Below are positions 1 through 8,834 of a stretch of 60,295 nucleotides of DNA, piece after piece. The DNA is taken from the NCBI GenBank assembly GCA_946886855.1, contig CAMPJJ010000023.1:1-60295 (forward strand). Direction: 5' to 3'. The stretch's first letter is position 1. Each line of letters begins with the position of its first letter. The position numbers were made by a program, and so were the translations under genes. This DNA is from an uncultured Roseateles sp. (GTDB taxonomy: Bacteria; Pseudomonadota; Gammaproteobacteria; Burkholderiales; Burkholderiaceae). Below the pieces are notes generated by a model. The model saw only the letters and a list, made by a program, of their open reading frames with translations. It had not been told where the DNA came from and did not search any database.

Positions 1-10
1 GCGCAGTCCC

Positions 11-658
11 TCAGCCCCAGCGGCCGCCGACAAAGGGGTTGGTGCGGCGTTCCTCGCCGAAGCTGCTCTCCGGGCCGTGACCGGGGACGAAGACGGTGTC
101 GTCGCCCATCGGCCAGAGGCGCTCGTTGATGGCGCGGATCAGCGTGGCGTGATCGCCGCCGGGGAAATCGGTGCGGCCGATGCTGCCGGCGAAGAGCACG
201 TCGCCGACGAAGCAGCGTTTCGCGCTCGCGGAGTGGAAGACGACGTGGCCGGGCGTGTGCCCGGGGCAATGGCGCACGGTCAGCGTCTCGTGGCCGATCT
301 GCACGGTGTCGCCGTCCTCGAGCCAGCGCGTGGGTGTGAACATCTCGGCCGGCGGGAAGCCGAACATCGCGGACTGCTGCGGCAGGCCGTCGATCCAGAA
401 CTGGTCGCCCCGGTGGGGGCCGATGATCGGCAGGCCGCGCAGCCGCGCGAGTTCGCCGGTGCCGCCGGCATGGTCGATGTGGGCGTGGGTCAGCCAGATC
501 GCCTTCAGCGTCAGGCCCAGGCGCTCGACCTCGGCCAGCAGGCGCGGGACCTCGCCGCTCGGGTCGACGATCGCGGCGTCCTGCGTGACGTCGCACCAGA
601 CGATGGAGCAGTTCTGGCGGAAGGGGGTGACGGGGACGGTGTGGTCGCGGAGGGGCAT
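11..658 (-). CDS. Metallo-beta-lactamase fold hydrolase, glyoxalase II-like
   Basis: Predicted cytoplasmic dinuclear-metal hydrolase of 215 residues in the glyoxalase II/YcbL group, which cleave thioesters such as S-lactoylglutathione. The metal motif THAHIDH is at residues 57-63 (His58, His60, Asp62, His63). Further ligands are plausible in CPGHTPGH, in the FVGD motif, and in FVPGHG near the C-terminus. The length fits the short group, which lacks the extra C-terminal substrate domain of classical GloB. It lies 22 bp downstream of a LysR gene on the same strand. The fold is certain; the substrate is not shown, and a persulfide dioxygenase or other MBL hydrolase is possible. Confidence 0.9.
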   Translation of the reverse strand: MPLRDHTVPVTPFRQNCSIVWCDVTQDAAIVDPSGEVPRLLAEVERLGLTLKAIWLTHAHIDHAGGTGELARLRGLPIIGPHRGDQFWIDGLPQQSAMFGFPPAEMFTPTRWLEDGDTVQIGHETLTVRHCPGHTPGHVVFHSASAKRCFVGDVLFAGSIGRTDFPGGDHATLIRAINERLWPMGDDTVFVPGHGPESSFGEERRTNPFVGGRWG

Positions 659-680
659 GGCGTCATTGTGAAGGTCGGAA

Positions 681-1607
681 TCAGAGGGTCGAACGTTGGA
701 TCAAAGGGATGAGCTCCAGGCCGAACTCCTCGGCCAGCAGCGTCTGCATCCTTTCCAACAGCGGCGAGCGATATCCGTGCCTGCGGGTCATCCATGCAAT
801 CTTCCGTCGCAGGGCCGGAAGCGCGATCGGCAACGGCTTCAGCCCGATCGACGCCAGGGACTCGACCGACCAACTGCTGCTCAGTGTCAGCAGCGGGGTC
901 CCGCACAGCAGCCGCATCGCGTTGAGGGTGGTCGCAGCCCCCTCCACCCTCACTCTCAAGGGGGGGAGGCCCGATTCTTGAACCACGCGCTCCAACTCGC
1001 GCCGCAGACGCGTGTCGGGCGGGGGCAGCAGCCAGGGCTGGGTCGCGATGTCCGCGACATCCAGCGAATCGCGCTTGTGCAGCGGATGCCCGGCATCGGC
1101 CATCACCCGCAGTTCGTCATCGCACAGCGGCCAGGCCTCCAACTGCGCGGGCATCGGCTGCGGCAGCGGGGCGACCACCGCATCCACCTCACCCGCGTCC
1201 AGGTCCGCCAGCAGGTAATGCATCAGCCGTTCGCTCAGATGGAGGCGTGCGGCGGGCCGCTCCAGCAATAGCCGGCGCACCACGCCCATGAGCCGCTCCA
1301 CGTCCGTCGACGGGCTGTAGCCGATGCGCAGGATGCCCAGCTCGCCGGTTTTCATCTGATGCAGCTCGCTGAGCGTGTCGTCGTACTCGAGCTGGATGCG
1401 GCGCGCGCGGCGCAGGAACGCCAAGCCCGCCTCCGTCGGTATCACGCCCTTCGGGTGCCGCTCGAACAGCGGCAAGCCCGCCAGCGACTCCAAACGCGCC
1501 AGCGCGCGCGTCAGCGCCGATTGCGTCAGCCCCAGCGTCTCCGCCGCGCGTCCCACGTGCCGGTGCTCCGCCACGGCGACGAGGTAGTCGATGTCGTTCA
1601 GGTTCAT
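681..1607 (-). CDS. LysR-family transcriptional regulator
   Basis: 308-residue LysR-type regulator. The N-terminal winged helix-turn-helix covers about residues 1-60 (GRAAETLGLTQSALTRALAR is the recognition region). An effector-binding domain of the periplasmic-binding-protein type fills the rest. It is divergent from the acyl-CoA ligase gene at 1775, with 167 bp between them, the usual layout for a LysR protein that controls its neighbour and itself. It is therefore the likely regulator of the ligase-dehydrogenase-MFS-sulfatase cluster; the inducer cannot be read from sequence. Confidence 0.93.
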   Translation of the reverse strand: MNLNDIDYLVAVAEHRHVGRAAETLGLTQSALTRALARLESLAGLPLFERHPKGVIPTEAGLAFLRRARRIQLEYDDTLSELHQMKTGELGILRIGYSPSTDVERLMGVVRRLLLERPAARLHLSERLMHYLLADLDAGEVDAVVAPLPQPMPAQLEAWPLCDDELRVMADAGHPLHKRDSLDVADIATQPWLLPPPDTRLRRELERVVQESGLPPLRVRVEGAATTLNAMRLLCGTPLLTLSSSWSVESLASIGLKPLPIALPALRRKIAWMTRRHGYRSPLLERMQTLLAEEFGLELIPLIQRSTL

Positions 1608-1774
1608 GCACGCTCCTCAGTCGACGGCTCAGCCTCCTGCTCAGCCCCCTGCCCGCAGGCGGCACCGAACACGATGACATATTCTCATTGAAATGTGCCA
1701 GACGGTGTATTGTGGGAATGTTGAAGCCGCTCCAGACTGCACCGCACTTGCAGTCAAAAGAACGGAGACCACCC
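1608..1774. promoter_or_regulatory. Divergent regulatory region between LysR gene and catabolic cluster
   Basis: 167 bp between two divergent starts. The part around 1670-1720 is clearly richer in A and T than its surroundings, as expected for promoters and a LysR binding site. No single -35/-10 pair is convincing, so none is marked. A GGAG ribosome site at about 1764-1767 precedes the ATG at 1775. Confidence 0.5.
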
Positions 1775-3337
1775 ATGGACACGTGGGACTTCTGCAGGCA
1801 CATCCGGCAGGGCGCTCGTTTCTGGGGAGAGCGGCCAGCCGTCGTGTGCGGCGACGACAGCCTCAGCTTCCGCGACCTCGACGCCCGCAGCGACCGGCTC
1901 GCCGCCGCGCTGCTCGGACTGGGTCTGGTCAAGGGCGACCGCGTCGCCGTGCAGTCACGCAACGCGACCGCGCTGGTGGTGCTGGAGACGGCACTCTTCA
2001 AGGCCGGCCTGGTGAAGGTCGCCCTCAACGCCCGCTTCACGGAGGACGAGGCCAGCGACGTCGTCGACAGCGCCGCGCCCCTTGCCTTCCTCGCCGGTGC
2101 CGGCTTCACCCATCGCGGTCCTGACACGCCCGGCTTCGCCGCCGTGCGCCACTTCATCAGCCTCGCCGGCCCGGCCGACGGCCATCTTGACGCCGAAGCC
2201 CTGATGGCCGCCGCCTCCGACGCGCCCGTCCACGTGCCCGTGTCGAAGGACGATCTCGCGGTGCTGCACTTCTCGTCCGGCTCGACCGGCAAGATCAAGG
2301 CGGCGATGCAGACCTTCGGCAACCGCCGCGCTTGCATCCGCAAGGTGCTGTTCCGCAACGAGGGCGCGCCGCGGCCCGGCGACCGCATTGCGCTGGTCGG
2401 CCCGGTCACGCATGCGAGCGGGATGCTGATGCAGCCCTTCCTGTACGCCGGCGCCACCTTGCACCTCTTCGACCGCTTTCAGCCGAGGGCCTTCCTTGAA
2501 GCCATCGGCGAGCACCGCATCACCCACGCGTTCGTGGTCCCCGCCATGATCCACGCGCTGCTGGAGGAGCCGTTCCTCGACCACGCCGATCTCTCCAGCC
2601 TGCGTCAGCTCAGCTACGGCGCCGCGCCGATGGCGCCGGCCCGCATCGAGGAGGCTTGGCGCCGCATCGGCCCGGTGCTCGCGCAGGGCTATGGGTTGAG
2701 CGAGTCCACCTCCGCCGTCGCCTCGCTGTCCACGCGCGACCATGCCGAGGCGCTGGCGAATGCGCCGCATCGGCTCGCCTCCTGCGGGCGGCCCTATGGC
2801 GAGACCGAAGTGCGCGTCGTCGACGAGCAGGGCCGCGAAGTGCCGGTGGGCGAGATGGGCGAGATCGTCCTCCGCGGCGAGGACATCTTCGCCGGCTACT
2901 GGCGCGAGCCCGAGCTCAGCGCCGAGGCCGTGCGTGAGGGCTGGCTGCTGACCGGCGACCTGGCGCGCCGCGATGAACAGGGCTTTCTCTACATCGTCGA
3001 CCGCAAGAAGGACATGGTGGTATCGGGCGGCTTCAACGTCTATCCGACGGAGGTGGAGGCCGTGCTCTATCGCCACCCGGACGTGTACGAGGCCTGCGTC
3101 ATCGGCGTCCCCGACGCGCGCTGGGGCGAGGCGGTGAAAGCGCTCGTCGTGCCGCGAGGCGGTGCAGGCTGCGATGCCGACGCGCTGATGGCCCATTGCC
3201 GCCGGCACCTCGCCGACTACAAGTCGCCGCGGAGCGTGGAGCTCGTCGCCGCTCTGCCCAAGAACGCGAACGGCAAGATCGCCCGCAAGGAAGTCCGCCA
3301 ACCCTTCTGGGCCGGCCACGACCGACAGGTCCATTGA
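1775..3337 (+). CDS. Acyl-CoA synthetase (class I adenylate-forming ligase)
   Basis: ATP-dependent ligase of 520 residues that makes acyl-CoA from a free carboxylic acid through an acyl-adenylate. The P-loop HFSSGSTGKIKA and the downstream motifs YGLSEST, TGDLARRDEQG (adenine/ribose-binding Asp), DRKKDMVVSGGFNVYP hinge and the C-terminal lysine in NANGKIARKEVR are all present. The reading frame is open upstream, but the ATG at 1775 has a GGAG site and begins directly with family-like sequence, so it is preferred. It is first in a same-strand run with an acyl-CoA dehydrogenase 8 bp later. Medium-chain fatty or aromatic acids are possible substrates; specificity is not evident. Confidence 0.93.
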   Translation: MDTWDFCRHIRQGARFWGERPAVVCGDDSLSFRDLDARSDRLAAALLGLGLVKGDRVAVQSRNATALVVLETALFKAGLVKVALNARFTEDEASDVVDSAAPLAFLAGAGFTHRGPDTPGFAAVRHFISLAGPADGHLDAEALMAAASDAPVHVPVSKDDLAVLHFSSGSTGKIKAAMQTFGNRRACIRKVLFRNEGAPRPGDRIALVGPVTHASGMLMQPFLYAGATLHLFDRFQPRAFLEAIGEHRITHAFVVPAMIHALLEEPFLDHADLSSLRQLSYGAAPMAPARIEEAWRRIGPVLAQGYGLSESTSAVASLSTRDHAEALANAPHRLASCGRPYGETEVRVVDEQGREVPVGEMGEIVLRGEDIFAGYWREPELSAEAVREGWLLTGDLARRDEQGFLYIVDRKKDMVVSGGFNVYPTEVEAVLYRHPDVYEACVIGVPDARWGEAVKALVVPRGGAGCDADALMAHCRRHLADYKSPRSVELVAALPKNANGKIARKEVRQPFWAGHDRQVH

Positions 3338-3345
3338 GGAAGCAC

Positions 3346-4506
3346 ATGCGCATCACCCGCCCCGTCTACGACGAACTGAGCGCCCGCGCACGGGCCTTCA
3401 TCGAGGACGAACTGCTGCCGCTGGAGCGCAAGCTCGGTCTCCAGCCCGACGATCCTCTGCCGCGCGAAGTGCTGCGCGACATCTGGAGGCGCTCGCAGGC
3501 ACTCGGCCTGCTCACGGCGGCGATGCCGACGGAGCTCGGCGGCCCCGGGCTGACGATGGTGGAGCTGTGCCTGCTCAAGGCGGAGCTGGCCGCCACCGGG
3601 GCGCTCTTCGCCATGCACGTGCTGGGCGAGCTCAGCGGCCCGCCGCGCATCGGCAACCTGATGGCGATCGCCACGCCGGAACAGCGCGCGCGTTTCCTGA
3701 TGCCGGTCATGAACGGCGACAAGGGGGTGTGCTTCGCGATGACGGAGCCGCATTCGGGATCCGACGCGGCCAGCATCCGCACCCGCGCCGAGCGCGACGG
3801 CGACGCGCTGGTCATCACGGGCCATAAACACTTCATCACCGGCAGCCCCTTCGCCGACATCGCCATCGTGATGTGCGTGACCGATCCCGAGGCCGGCGCC
3901 AAAGGCATCAGCGCGGTCTTCGTCGAGCTCGACGCGCCAGGCGTGCGCGTCGATTCGAGCTACGTGCCCATGTCGGGCCAGCACATCGATGCCGACATCC
4001 ACTTCGACCGGGTCCGCGTACCAGTCGGCAACGTGATCGGCGGCTTCGGCGCCGGACTGCGGCTGGGCATGGCGCGCATCCACCTGAACCGGCTGCTGCA
4101 CACGGCGACGATGATCGGGATCGCGCGCAAGGTGCATCGGATGTCGCTCGCCTATGCGGTGGAGCGCCACCAGTTCGGCGGGCCGATCGCGCGCTTCCAG
4201 GCGATCCAGCACATGCTGGCGGACATGCAGACGGAACTCTTCGCCTGCGAAAGCATGATGCTGAACGCGGCCATGCGCGCCGATGCCGGCGATCCGTTGA
4301 CGTGGGAGGCCTCGGCCTGCAAGCTCTTCATCAGCGAGCGCTGCTTCGCCATCGCCGATCGTGCGGTGCAGATCCACGGCAACGTGGGCGTGACGCAGAA
4401 CCACCCGGTGGAACTGGCCTTCCGCCAGCTGCGCATGATGCGCATCCTGACCGGGACCAGCGAGATCCAGCGGAACACCATCGCGCGCGCGATCCTGCCG
4501 GGGTGA
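3346..4506 (+). CDS. Acyl-CoA dehydrogenase
   Basis: FAD-dependent dehydrogenase of 386 residues that introduces the alpha-beta double bond in an acyl-CoA and passes electrons to ETF. The middle FAD-contact motif CFAMTEPHSGSD, the VERHQFGGPIARFQ segment and the C-terminal RILTGTSEIQRN signature are intact. Catalytic Glu position cannot be fixed without alignment. The frame is open further upstream inside the ligase gene, but the ATG at 3346 has a GAGGA site and gives the normal family length. It sits 8 bp after the ligase and 4 bp before the MFS gene, so the three are almost certainly one operon and probably act on one substrate. Confidence 0.94.
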   Translation: MRITRPVYDELSARARAFIEDELLPLERKLGLQPDDPLPREVLRDIWRRSQALGLLTAAMPTELGGPGLTMVELCLLKAELAATGALFAMHVLGELSGPPRIGNLMAIATPEQRARFLMPVMNGDKGVCFAMTEPHSGSDAASIRTRAERDGDALVITGHKHFITGSPFADIAIVMCVTDPEAGAKGISAVFVELDAPGVRVDSSYVPMSGQHIDADIHFDRVRVPVGNVIGGFGAGLRLGMARIHLNRLLHTATMIGIARKVHRMSLAYAVERHQFGGPIARFQAIQHMLADMQTELFACESMMLNAAMRADAGDPLTWEASACKLFISERCFAIADRAVQIHGNVGVTQNHPVELAFRQLRMMRILTGTSEIQRNTIARAILPG

Positions 4507-4510
4507 TGCG

Positions 4511-5830
4511 ATGAGCCCTGCCTATCAACCCCGGCGCGCCTGGACCGTTGCCGGTCTGCTGGCGCTGATGATGACCGCCAACTTCCTCGACAAGGTCGTG
4601 CTGGGCCTGGTCGCCGTGCCGATGATGGCGGAGCTGCGGCTCACCCCCACCGAGTTCGGCCTGATCGGCGGCAGCTTCTACTGGCTGTTCGCGATCGGCG
4701 CCATCGTCGGCGGCCTGGCCGCCAACCGCATCGCGGCGCGGCGTGTGTTGATGACGATCGCGCTGGCCTGGGCGGTGATCCAGCTGCCGCTGGCGGTGTC
4801 GGGCTCGCTCATCGCCTTCGTGGTGTGCCGGGTCTTGCTGGGGCTGACGGAAGGCCCCGCCTCGCCGGTGGCGACGCACGCCCTGTGCAAGTGGTTTCCG
4901 GACCAGCGCCGCAGCCTGCCCATCGCGCTGCTGCATCAGGGAAGCTCGGCCGGTCTGCTGATCGCCGGCCTGGCGATTCCCCAGATCACCGCGCACTGGG
5001 GCTGGCGCGCCAACTTCTTCGTGCTGACCGCCATCGGCCTGCTGTGGTGTGCGGCCTGGTACCTGTTCGGTGCCGAGGGGCAGGTCGAGGAGCGGGCTGC
5101 GGCCTCAAGCGCTCCGACCCGCATTCCCTACGGCGAACTGCTGACCGATCCGACCGTGCTCGGCAACTTCGCCGCGCACTTTGTCGCGCACTGGGTGCTG
5201 GCGGCGTCGCTGACGTGGCTGAGCGGTTATCTGCAGCAAGGGCTGGGTTTCGCGCCCATCCATTCGGGGCGGATGTTCGCGCTCTTCATCCTGATCACCG
5301 CGCCGGTGAGCCTGGGCCTGGCCTGGGCCTCGCAGCGGCTCGTGGTGGGGGGCATGCCGACGGCGCGTTCGCGCGGCGCCTTCGTCGGTCTTTCCTTGAT
5401 CGTCGCGGGTCTGGGCAACTGTGCGCTGCTGTGGGTGGAGCTGTCGACCCTGCAGCGCTTCTTCATGCTGGCGGTGTCCGGCGGCATGACGCTGACGATC
5501 AATTCCGTCGGTCCGGCGATCCTCGGCGAGGTGGTGCCGCGTGCGCAGCGTGGCGGCGTACTCGCCATCGGCAATGCGGTCGCCTCGCTGGGCGGGTTGG
5601 GCGCGCCGGTGGTGATGGGCTGGCTGATCCAGCGCGCATCGGGCACGGCCGGCACCGCGCGCGCCGTCGCGCTCGGCTACGAGCAGGGCTTCTTCGTCGG
5701 CGGCCTGCTGCTGATCGCGGGCGGCCTGATCGCGCTGATGACGATGAACCCGCAGCGCTCGGCGGAGCGGCTCGCACGGTCGGCGGCTCGAGCCGAGGCC
5801 GCTCCCCAGGTCAGGCCCGATCCCCTTTGA
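4511..5830 (+). CDS. MFS transporter
   Basis: Inner-membrane carrier of 439 residues with about 12 predicted hydrophobic helices. The N-terminal half has the ANFLDKVVLGL opening of the anion:cation symporter (ACS) group, and the loop after helix 2 carries NRIAARR, a diverged form of the MFS motif A. It starts 4 bp after the acyl-CoA dehydrogenase stop, so it is translationally linked to it and most likely imports the compound degraded by the cluster, probably an organic anion. The substrate is inference from context. Confidence 0.9.
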   Translation: MSPAYQPRRAWTVAGLLALMMTANFLDKVVLGLVAVPMMAELRLTPTEFGLIGGSFYWLFAIGAIVGGLAANRIAARRVLMTIALAWAVIQLPLAVSGSLIAFVVCRVLLGLTEGPASPVATHALCKWFPDQRRSLPIALLHQGSSAGLLIAGLAIPQITAHWGWRANFFVLTAIGLLWCAAWYLFGAEGQVEERAAASSAPTRIPYGELLTDPTVLGNFAAHFVAHWVLAASLTWLSGYLQQGLGFAPIHSGRMFALFILITAPVSLGLAWASQRLVVGGMPTARSRGAFVGLSLIVAGLGNCALLWVELSTLQRFFMLAVSGGMTLTINSVGPAILGEVVPRAQRGGVLAIGNAVASLGGLGAPVVMGWLIQRASGTAGTARAVALGYEQGFFVGGLLLIAGGLIALMTMNPQRSAERLARSAARAEAAPQVRPDPL

Positions 5831-5898
5831 GTTTGCAGCGTGCTACACCCGAGGGTCGCGGCCAGGCCGTGTACCGGTCGATTCTTCGAGACATTCCC

Positions 5899-7878
5899 AT
5901 GATCCGAACCCTTCTAATCGCGGCGCTGGCGACGGCCGGCCTGGCCGCCTCGCTCGCCCCGCCGACGGCGAGCGCCGCCGACGACCCGCGCGGCGAGGCG
6001 ACCCGCTTCACCGTCGAGCGACAGCAGGCCGGTCTCACCGGACTCAAGGTCGACGACCCTGGCAGCTTCGAGGACGCGCGACGCGGCTTCATCGCCGCGC
6101 CCAGCGGGCAGATCCTCGACGGGCAGGGCAAGCTGGTCTGGGATTTCGGCGCGCTCGCGTTCACGCAGGGCGAGGCGCCGGCCACGGTCAATCCCAGCCT
6201 CTGGCGGCAGGCCAGACTCAACCACCAGCCGGGGCTCTACAAGGTCACCGAGGGCATCTGGCAGTTGCGCGGTTTCGACCTCGCCAACCTCACGGTCATC
6301 CAAGGCAGGAGCGGCTGGATCCTGGTCGATCCGTTGACGACGCAAGAGACTGCGGCCGCGGCGCTCGCCTTCGCACGCCAGCATCTGGGCGGGCAGCCGG
6401 TCACCGGCATGATCTTCACGCACAGTCATGTGGATCACTTCGGCGGCGCGCTGGGGGTGTTGACGGCCAAGGAGGCGACCGAACGTCGAGTCCCTGTCGT
6501 CGCGCCGGCCGGCTTCATGGAAGAGGCGACCAGCGAGAACGTGCTGGTCGGGCCGGCGATGTCGCGGCGGGCCGCCTACATGTATGGCGGCATGCTGCCC
6601 AAGGATGCGCGGGGGCTCGTGGACACCGGGCTGGGCGTGGGCGTCGCCGCGGGCCGCATCGGCCTCCTGCCGCCGACGGTGCTGGTGGACCAGCCCTCGC
6701 AGCCGATGACCATCGACGGCGTGCGCTTCGTCTTCCACAACGTGCCCGGCACCGAGGCGCCGGCCGAGATGACCTTCGAGCTGCCGGACCTGCGCGCGTT
6801 CGGGGCGGCGGAGCTGGTCTCGCAGACCCTTCACAACCTGTACACGCTGCGCGGGGCCAAGGTGCGGGACGCGCTGGCGTGGTCACGCCACATCGACGAG
6901 GCGATCGGCCAGACGGCCGACAAGGACGTGGTCTTCCTGCAGCACGGATGGCCGGTCTGGGGCCGGGAGCGCATCGACGAGTTCATGGTCTCGCAGCGCG
7001 ACACCTATCGCTATCTGCACGATCAGACGGTGCGGCTGATCAATGCGGGCCGCACGCCGTCGGAGATCGCCGAGGAAGTGCGACTGCCGGCCTCGCTGGC
7101 GCGGATGTGGAGCTCGCGCGGGTATTACGGGACGGTGAAGCACAACGTGCGCGCGGTGGCGCAGCACTACATCGGCTGGTTCGACGCGCATCCCTCGAAT
7201 CTGGACCCGTTGCCGCCTGTGGAGGCCGCCAGACGCTACGTGGCGCTGGCGGGCGGCCCGGAGGCCGCGACGATGGCCGCGCGCAAGGCCTATGACGCAG
7301 GCGACTACCGATGGGCGGCGGAGTTGCTGCGGCATGTGGTACTCGTCGACAGCAAGACCGGGCAGGCGGCAGAGGCAAAGGAATTGCTGGCGAAGAGCTT
7401 CGAGCAACTGGGCTACGAGGCAGAGTCGGCGCCGTGGCGCAATTTCTACCTGACGGGCGCGCAGGAACTGCGCTCGGGGCCCCCGCCGCGCGGGCCGTCG
7501 CGGGCGAGCGTGATGGACATGCTGATGCAGACGCCGATGGAGCAGTTCTTGACGGCGATGGCCGCATCGTTGAACGGGCCCCGCGCGGACGGCGTGACGC
7601 TGGCGGTGAGCTTGCGCATCAGCGACCTGGACGAGGTCCATGGCCTGTGGATCGAGAACGCGGTGCTGCACCACCGCAGAGGCGCGACGCCGATGGCACC
7701 GGCGGCGACGCTGACGCTGACCAAGTCGACCTTCCTCCAGCTCAGCGCGGGCCTGGTCACGCCCATCGAGCTGGTGATGTCGGGGGCGCTCAAGGTCGAG
7801 GGGGACAGGGACGCGCTGCGTCAGTTCCTGGGATTGCTGGACAAGCCGGCGGGCGGTTTCCCGATCGTGACGCGCTGA
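5899..7878 (+). CDS. Exported alkyl/aryl sulfatase, SdsA/BDS1 type
   Basis: 659-residue predicted periplasmic or secreted hydrolase of alkyl sulfate esters (class III sulfatase, giving alcohol and sulfate). A signal peptide covers about residues 1-30, ending ASA-ADD. The metallo-beta-lactamase domain has THSHVDHFGG with His175, His177, Asp179 and His180, and the family motif VPGTEAPAEMTF. An alpha-helical dimerisation region follows, and an SCP-2-like domain occupies roughly the last 120 residues, the usual SdsA order. The long open frame upstream is shadow; the ATG at 5899 starts the signal peptide. The 68 bp gap after the MFS gene allows cotranscription. It suggests that the cluster degrades sulfated surfactants or similar esters. 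Confidence 0.92.
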   Translation: MIRTLLIAALATAGLAASLAPPTASAADDPRGEATRFTVERQQAGLTGLKVDDPGSFEDARRGFIAAPSGQILDGQGKLVWDFGALAFTQGEAPATVNPSLWRQARLNHQPGLYKVTEGIWQLRGFDLANLTVIQGRSGWILVDPLTTQETAAAALAFARQHLGGQPVTGMIFTHSHVDHFGGALGVLTAKEATERRVPVVAPAGFMEEATSENVLVGPAMSRRAAYMYGGMLPKDARGLVDTGLGVGVAAGRIGLLPPTVLVDQPSQPMTIDGVRFVFHNVPGTEAPAEMTFELPDLRAFGAAELVSQTLHNLYTLRGAKVRDALAWSRHIDEAIGQTADKDVVFLQHGWPVWGRERIDEFMVSQRDTYRYLHDQTVRLINAGRTPSEIAEEVRLPASLARMWSSRGYYGTVKHNVRAVAQHYIGWFDAHPSNLDPLPPVEAARRYVALAGGPEAATMAARKAYDAGDYRWAAELLRHVVLVDSKTGQAAEAKELLAKSFEQLGYEAESAPWRNFYLTGAQELRSGPPPRGPSRASVMDMLMQTPMEQFLTAMAASLNGPRADGVTLAVSLRISDLDEVHGLWIENAVLHHRRGATPMAPAATLTLTKSTFLQLSAGLVTPIELVMSGALKVEGDRDALRQFLGLLDKPAGGFPIVTR

Positions 7879-7936
7879 GCGGCCTGGCCGTGAGCGTGGC
7901 ACCCGGCCCGCGGCTGCGTGTCGGGGCAATCTCCCC

Positions 7937-8743
7937 TCACCTGGCTATCGGATGCAGACCGCTCCGCTTCAGCACATCCGAACTGGCTGGCGCGGCGAGA
8001 GAGCGGATGAATGCCTGCGCCAGCGCCTGATGCCGGCTTGAGCGCACCACGCCGGCCGCATAGGGCGTGACCTTCTGGATGTCCTCCGGCAGCTCGCCGA
8101 CGATGCGGATGCCCGTCACGGCCTGCAGTTCGCTGCGCTGCTGGCATCCGAACGCGGCCTGACGCGAAGCGACGATCTCGCCCACGGGCGTCGCCGGGAT
8201 CTGACGGCCCTTCGCCTTCACCTCGTCCTCGATGCCGAGCCGCTTCAGCAGCACGTTCTGGATGTACTCCCCGCTCGCGCTGTCCGACCAGGCGACGGAT
8301 GCGGCGCCCAGGAATGCGGCCTTGACCTGCTCGACCGTGCCCAGCTCAGGCGCCGGCTCCCCGGCCGGCACGGCGCAGGCGATGTACGAATCGGCCAGGA
8401 CGACCTTCGTCGCCCCGTCGACCAGGCCTTGCTCGATCAGCTTGTCCAAGGCCGGCCCCACCATGATCAGGACATCCAGCGGCTCGCCGCGAGCAAGCCG
8501 CGCCGGAATCGCCTGCTTCGTCTCCCCCATCGAAGGGCCGAACTGCCTGTCCACGACCGCGCCGGGCACGTCCTTCTCAAAGCGGACGGCGAGCGCCTTG
8601 AAAGCCTCGGCAAAGCCGCCGGAGGACACCGCGACGATGCGCTCGGCGGCCTGCGCCTGCGCCAGCGGCGCGGTGGACAGTGCCGCCATCAGGGCGGTCT
8701 GGAGTACGAGACGACGGCGGCTGGGCAAGGACGGGCGCTTCAC
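7937..8743 (-). CDS. ModA-like periplasmic substrate-binding protein
   Basis: About 268 residues, with an exported N-terminus containing SRRRLVLQT (twin-arginine-like) and a hydrophobic stretch ending AQAQA. The body resembles molybdate-type extracellular binding proteins (SSGGFAEAFKALA opening, ARGEPLDVLIM, PYAAGVV). An ATG at 8821 would add 26 residues that do not look like part of a signal peptide; the GTG at 8743 starts directly at KRPSLPS and is preferred, though its ribosome site is weak. No ABC permease or ATPase is near, so it may work as an orphan receptor or with a distant transporter. It lies downstream of a LysR gene on the same strand. The ligand is unknown. Confidence 0.8.
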   Translation of the reverse strand: MKRPSLPSRRRLVLQTALMAALSTAPLAQAQAAERIVAVSSGGFAEAFKALAVRFEKDVPGAVVDRQFGPSMGETKQAIPARLARGEPLDVLIMVGPALDKLIEQGLVDGATKVVLADSYIACAVPAGEPAPELGTVEQVKAAFLGAASVAWSDSASGEYIQNVLLKRLGIEDEVKAKGRQIPATPVGEIVASRQAAFGCQQRSELQAVTGIRIVGELPEDIQKVTPYAAGVVRSSRHQALAQAFIRSLAAPASSDVLKRSGLHPIAR

Positions 8744-8834
8744 GGGGAACTCTGGAATCAGGATGTCCCGATCTTGAAGACGGCCTGCCGATGCGTCCAG
8801 TGCAACGTTCGGCACATTCATTGCATGGCTTGCA

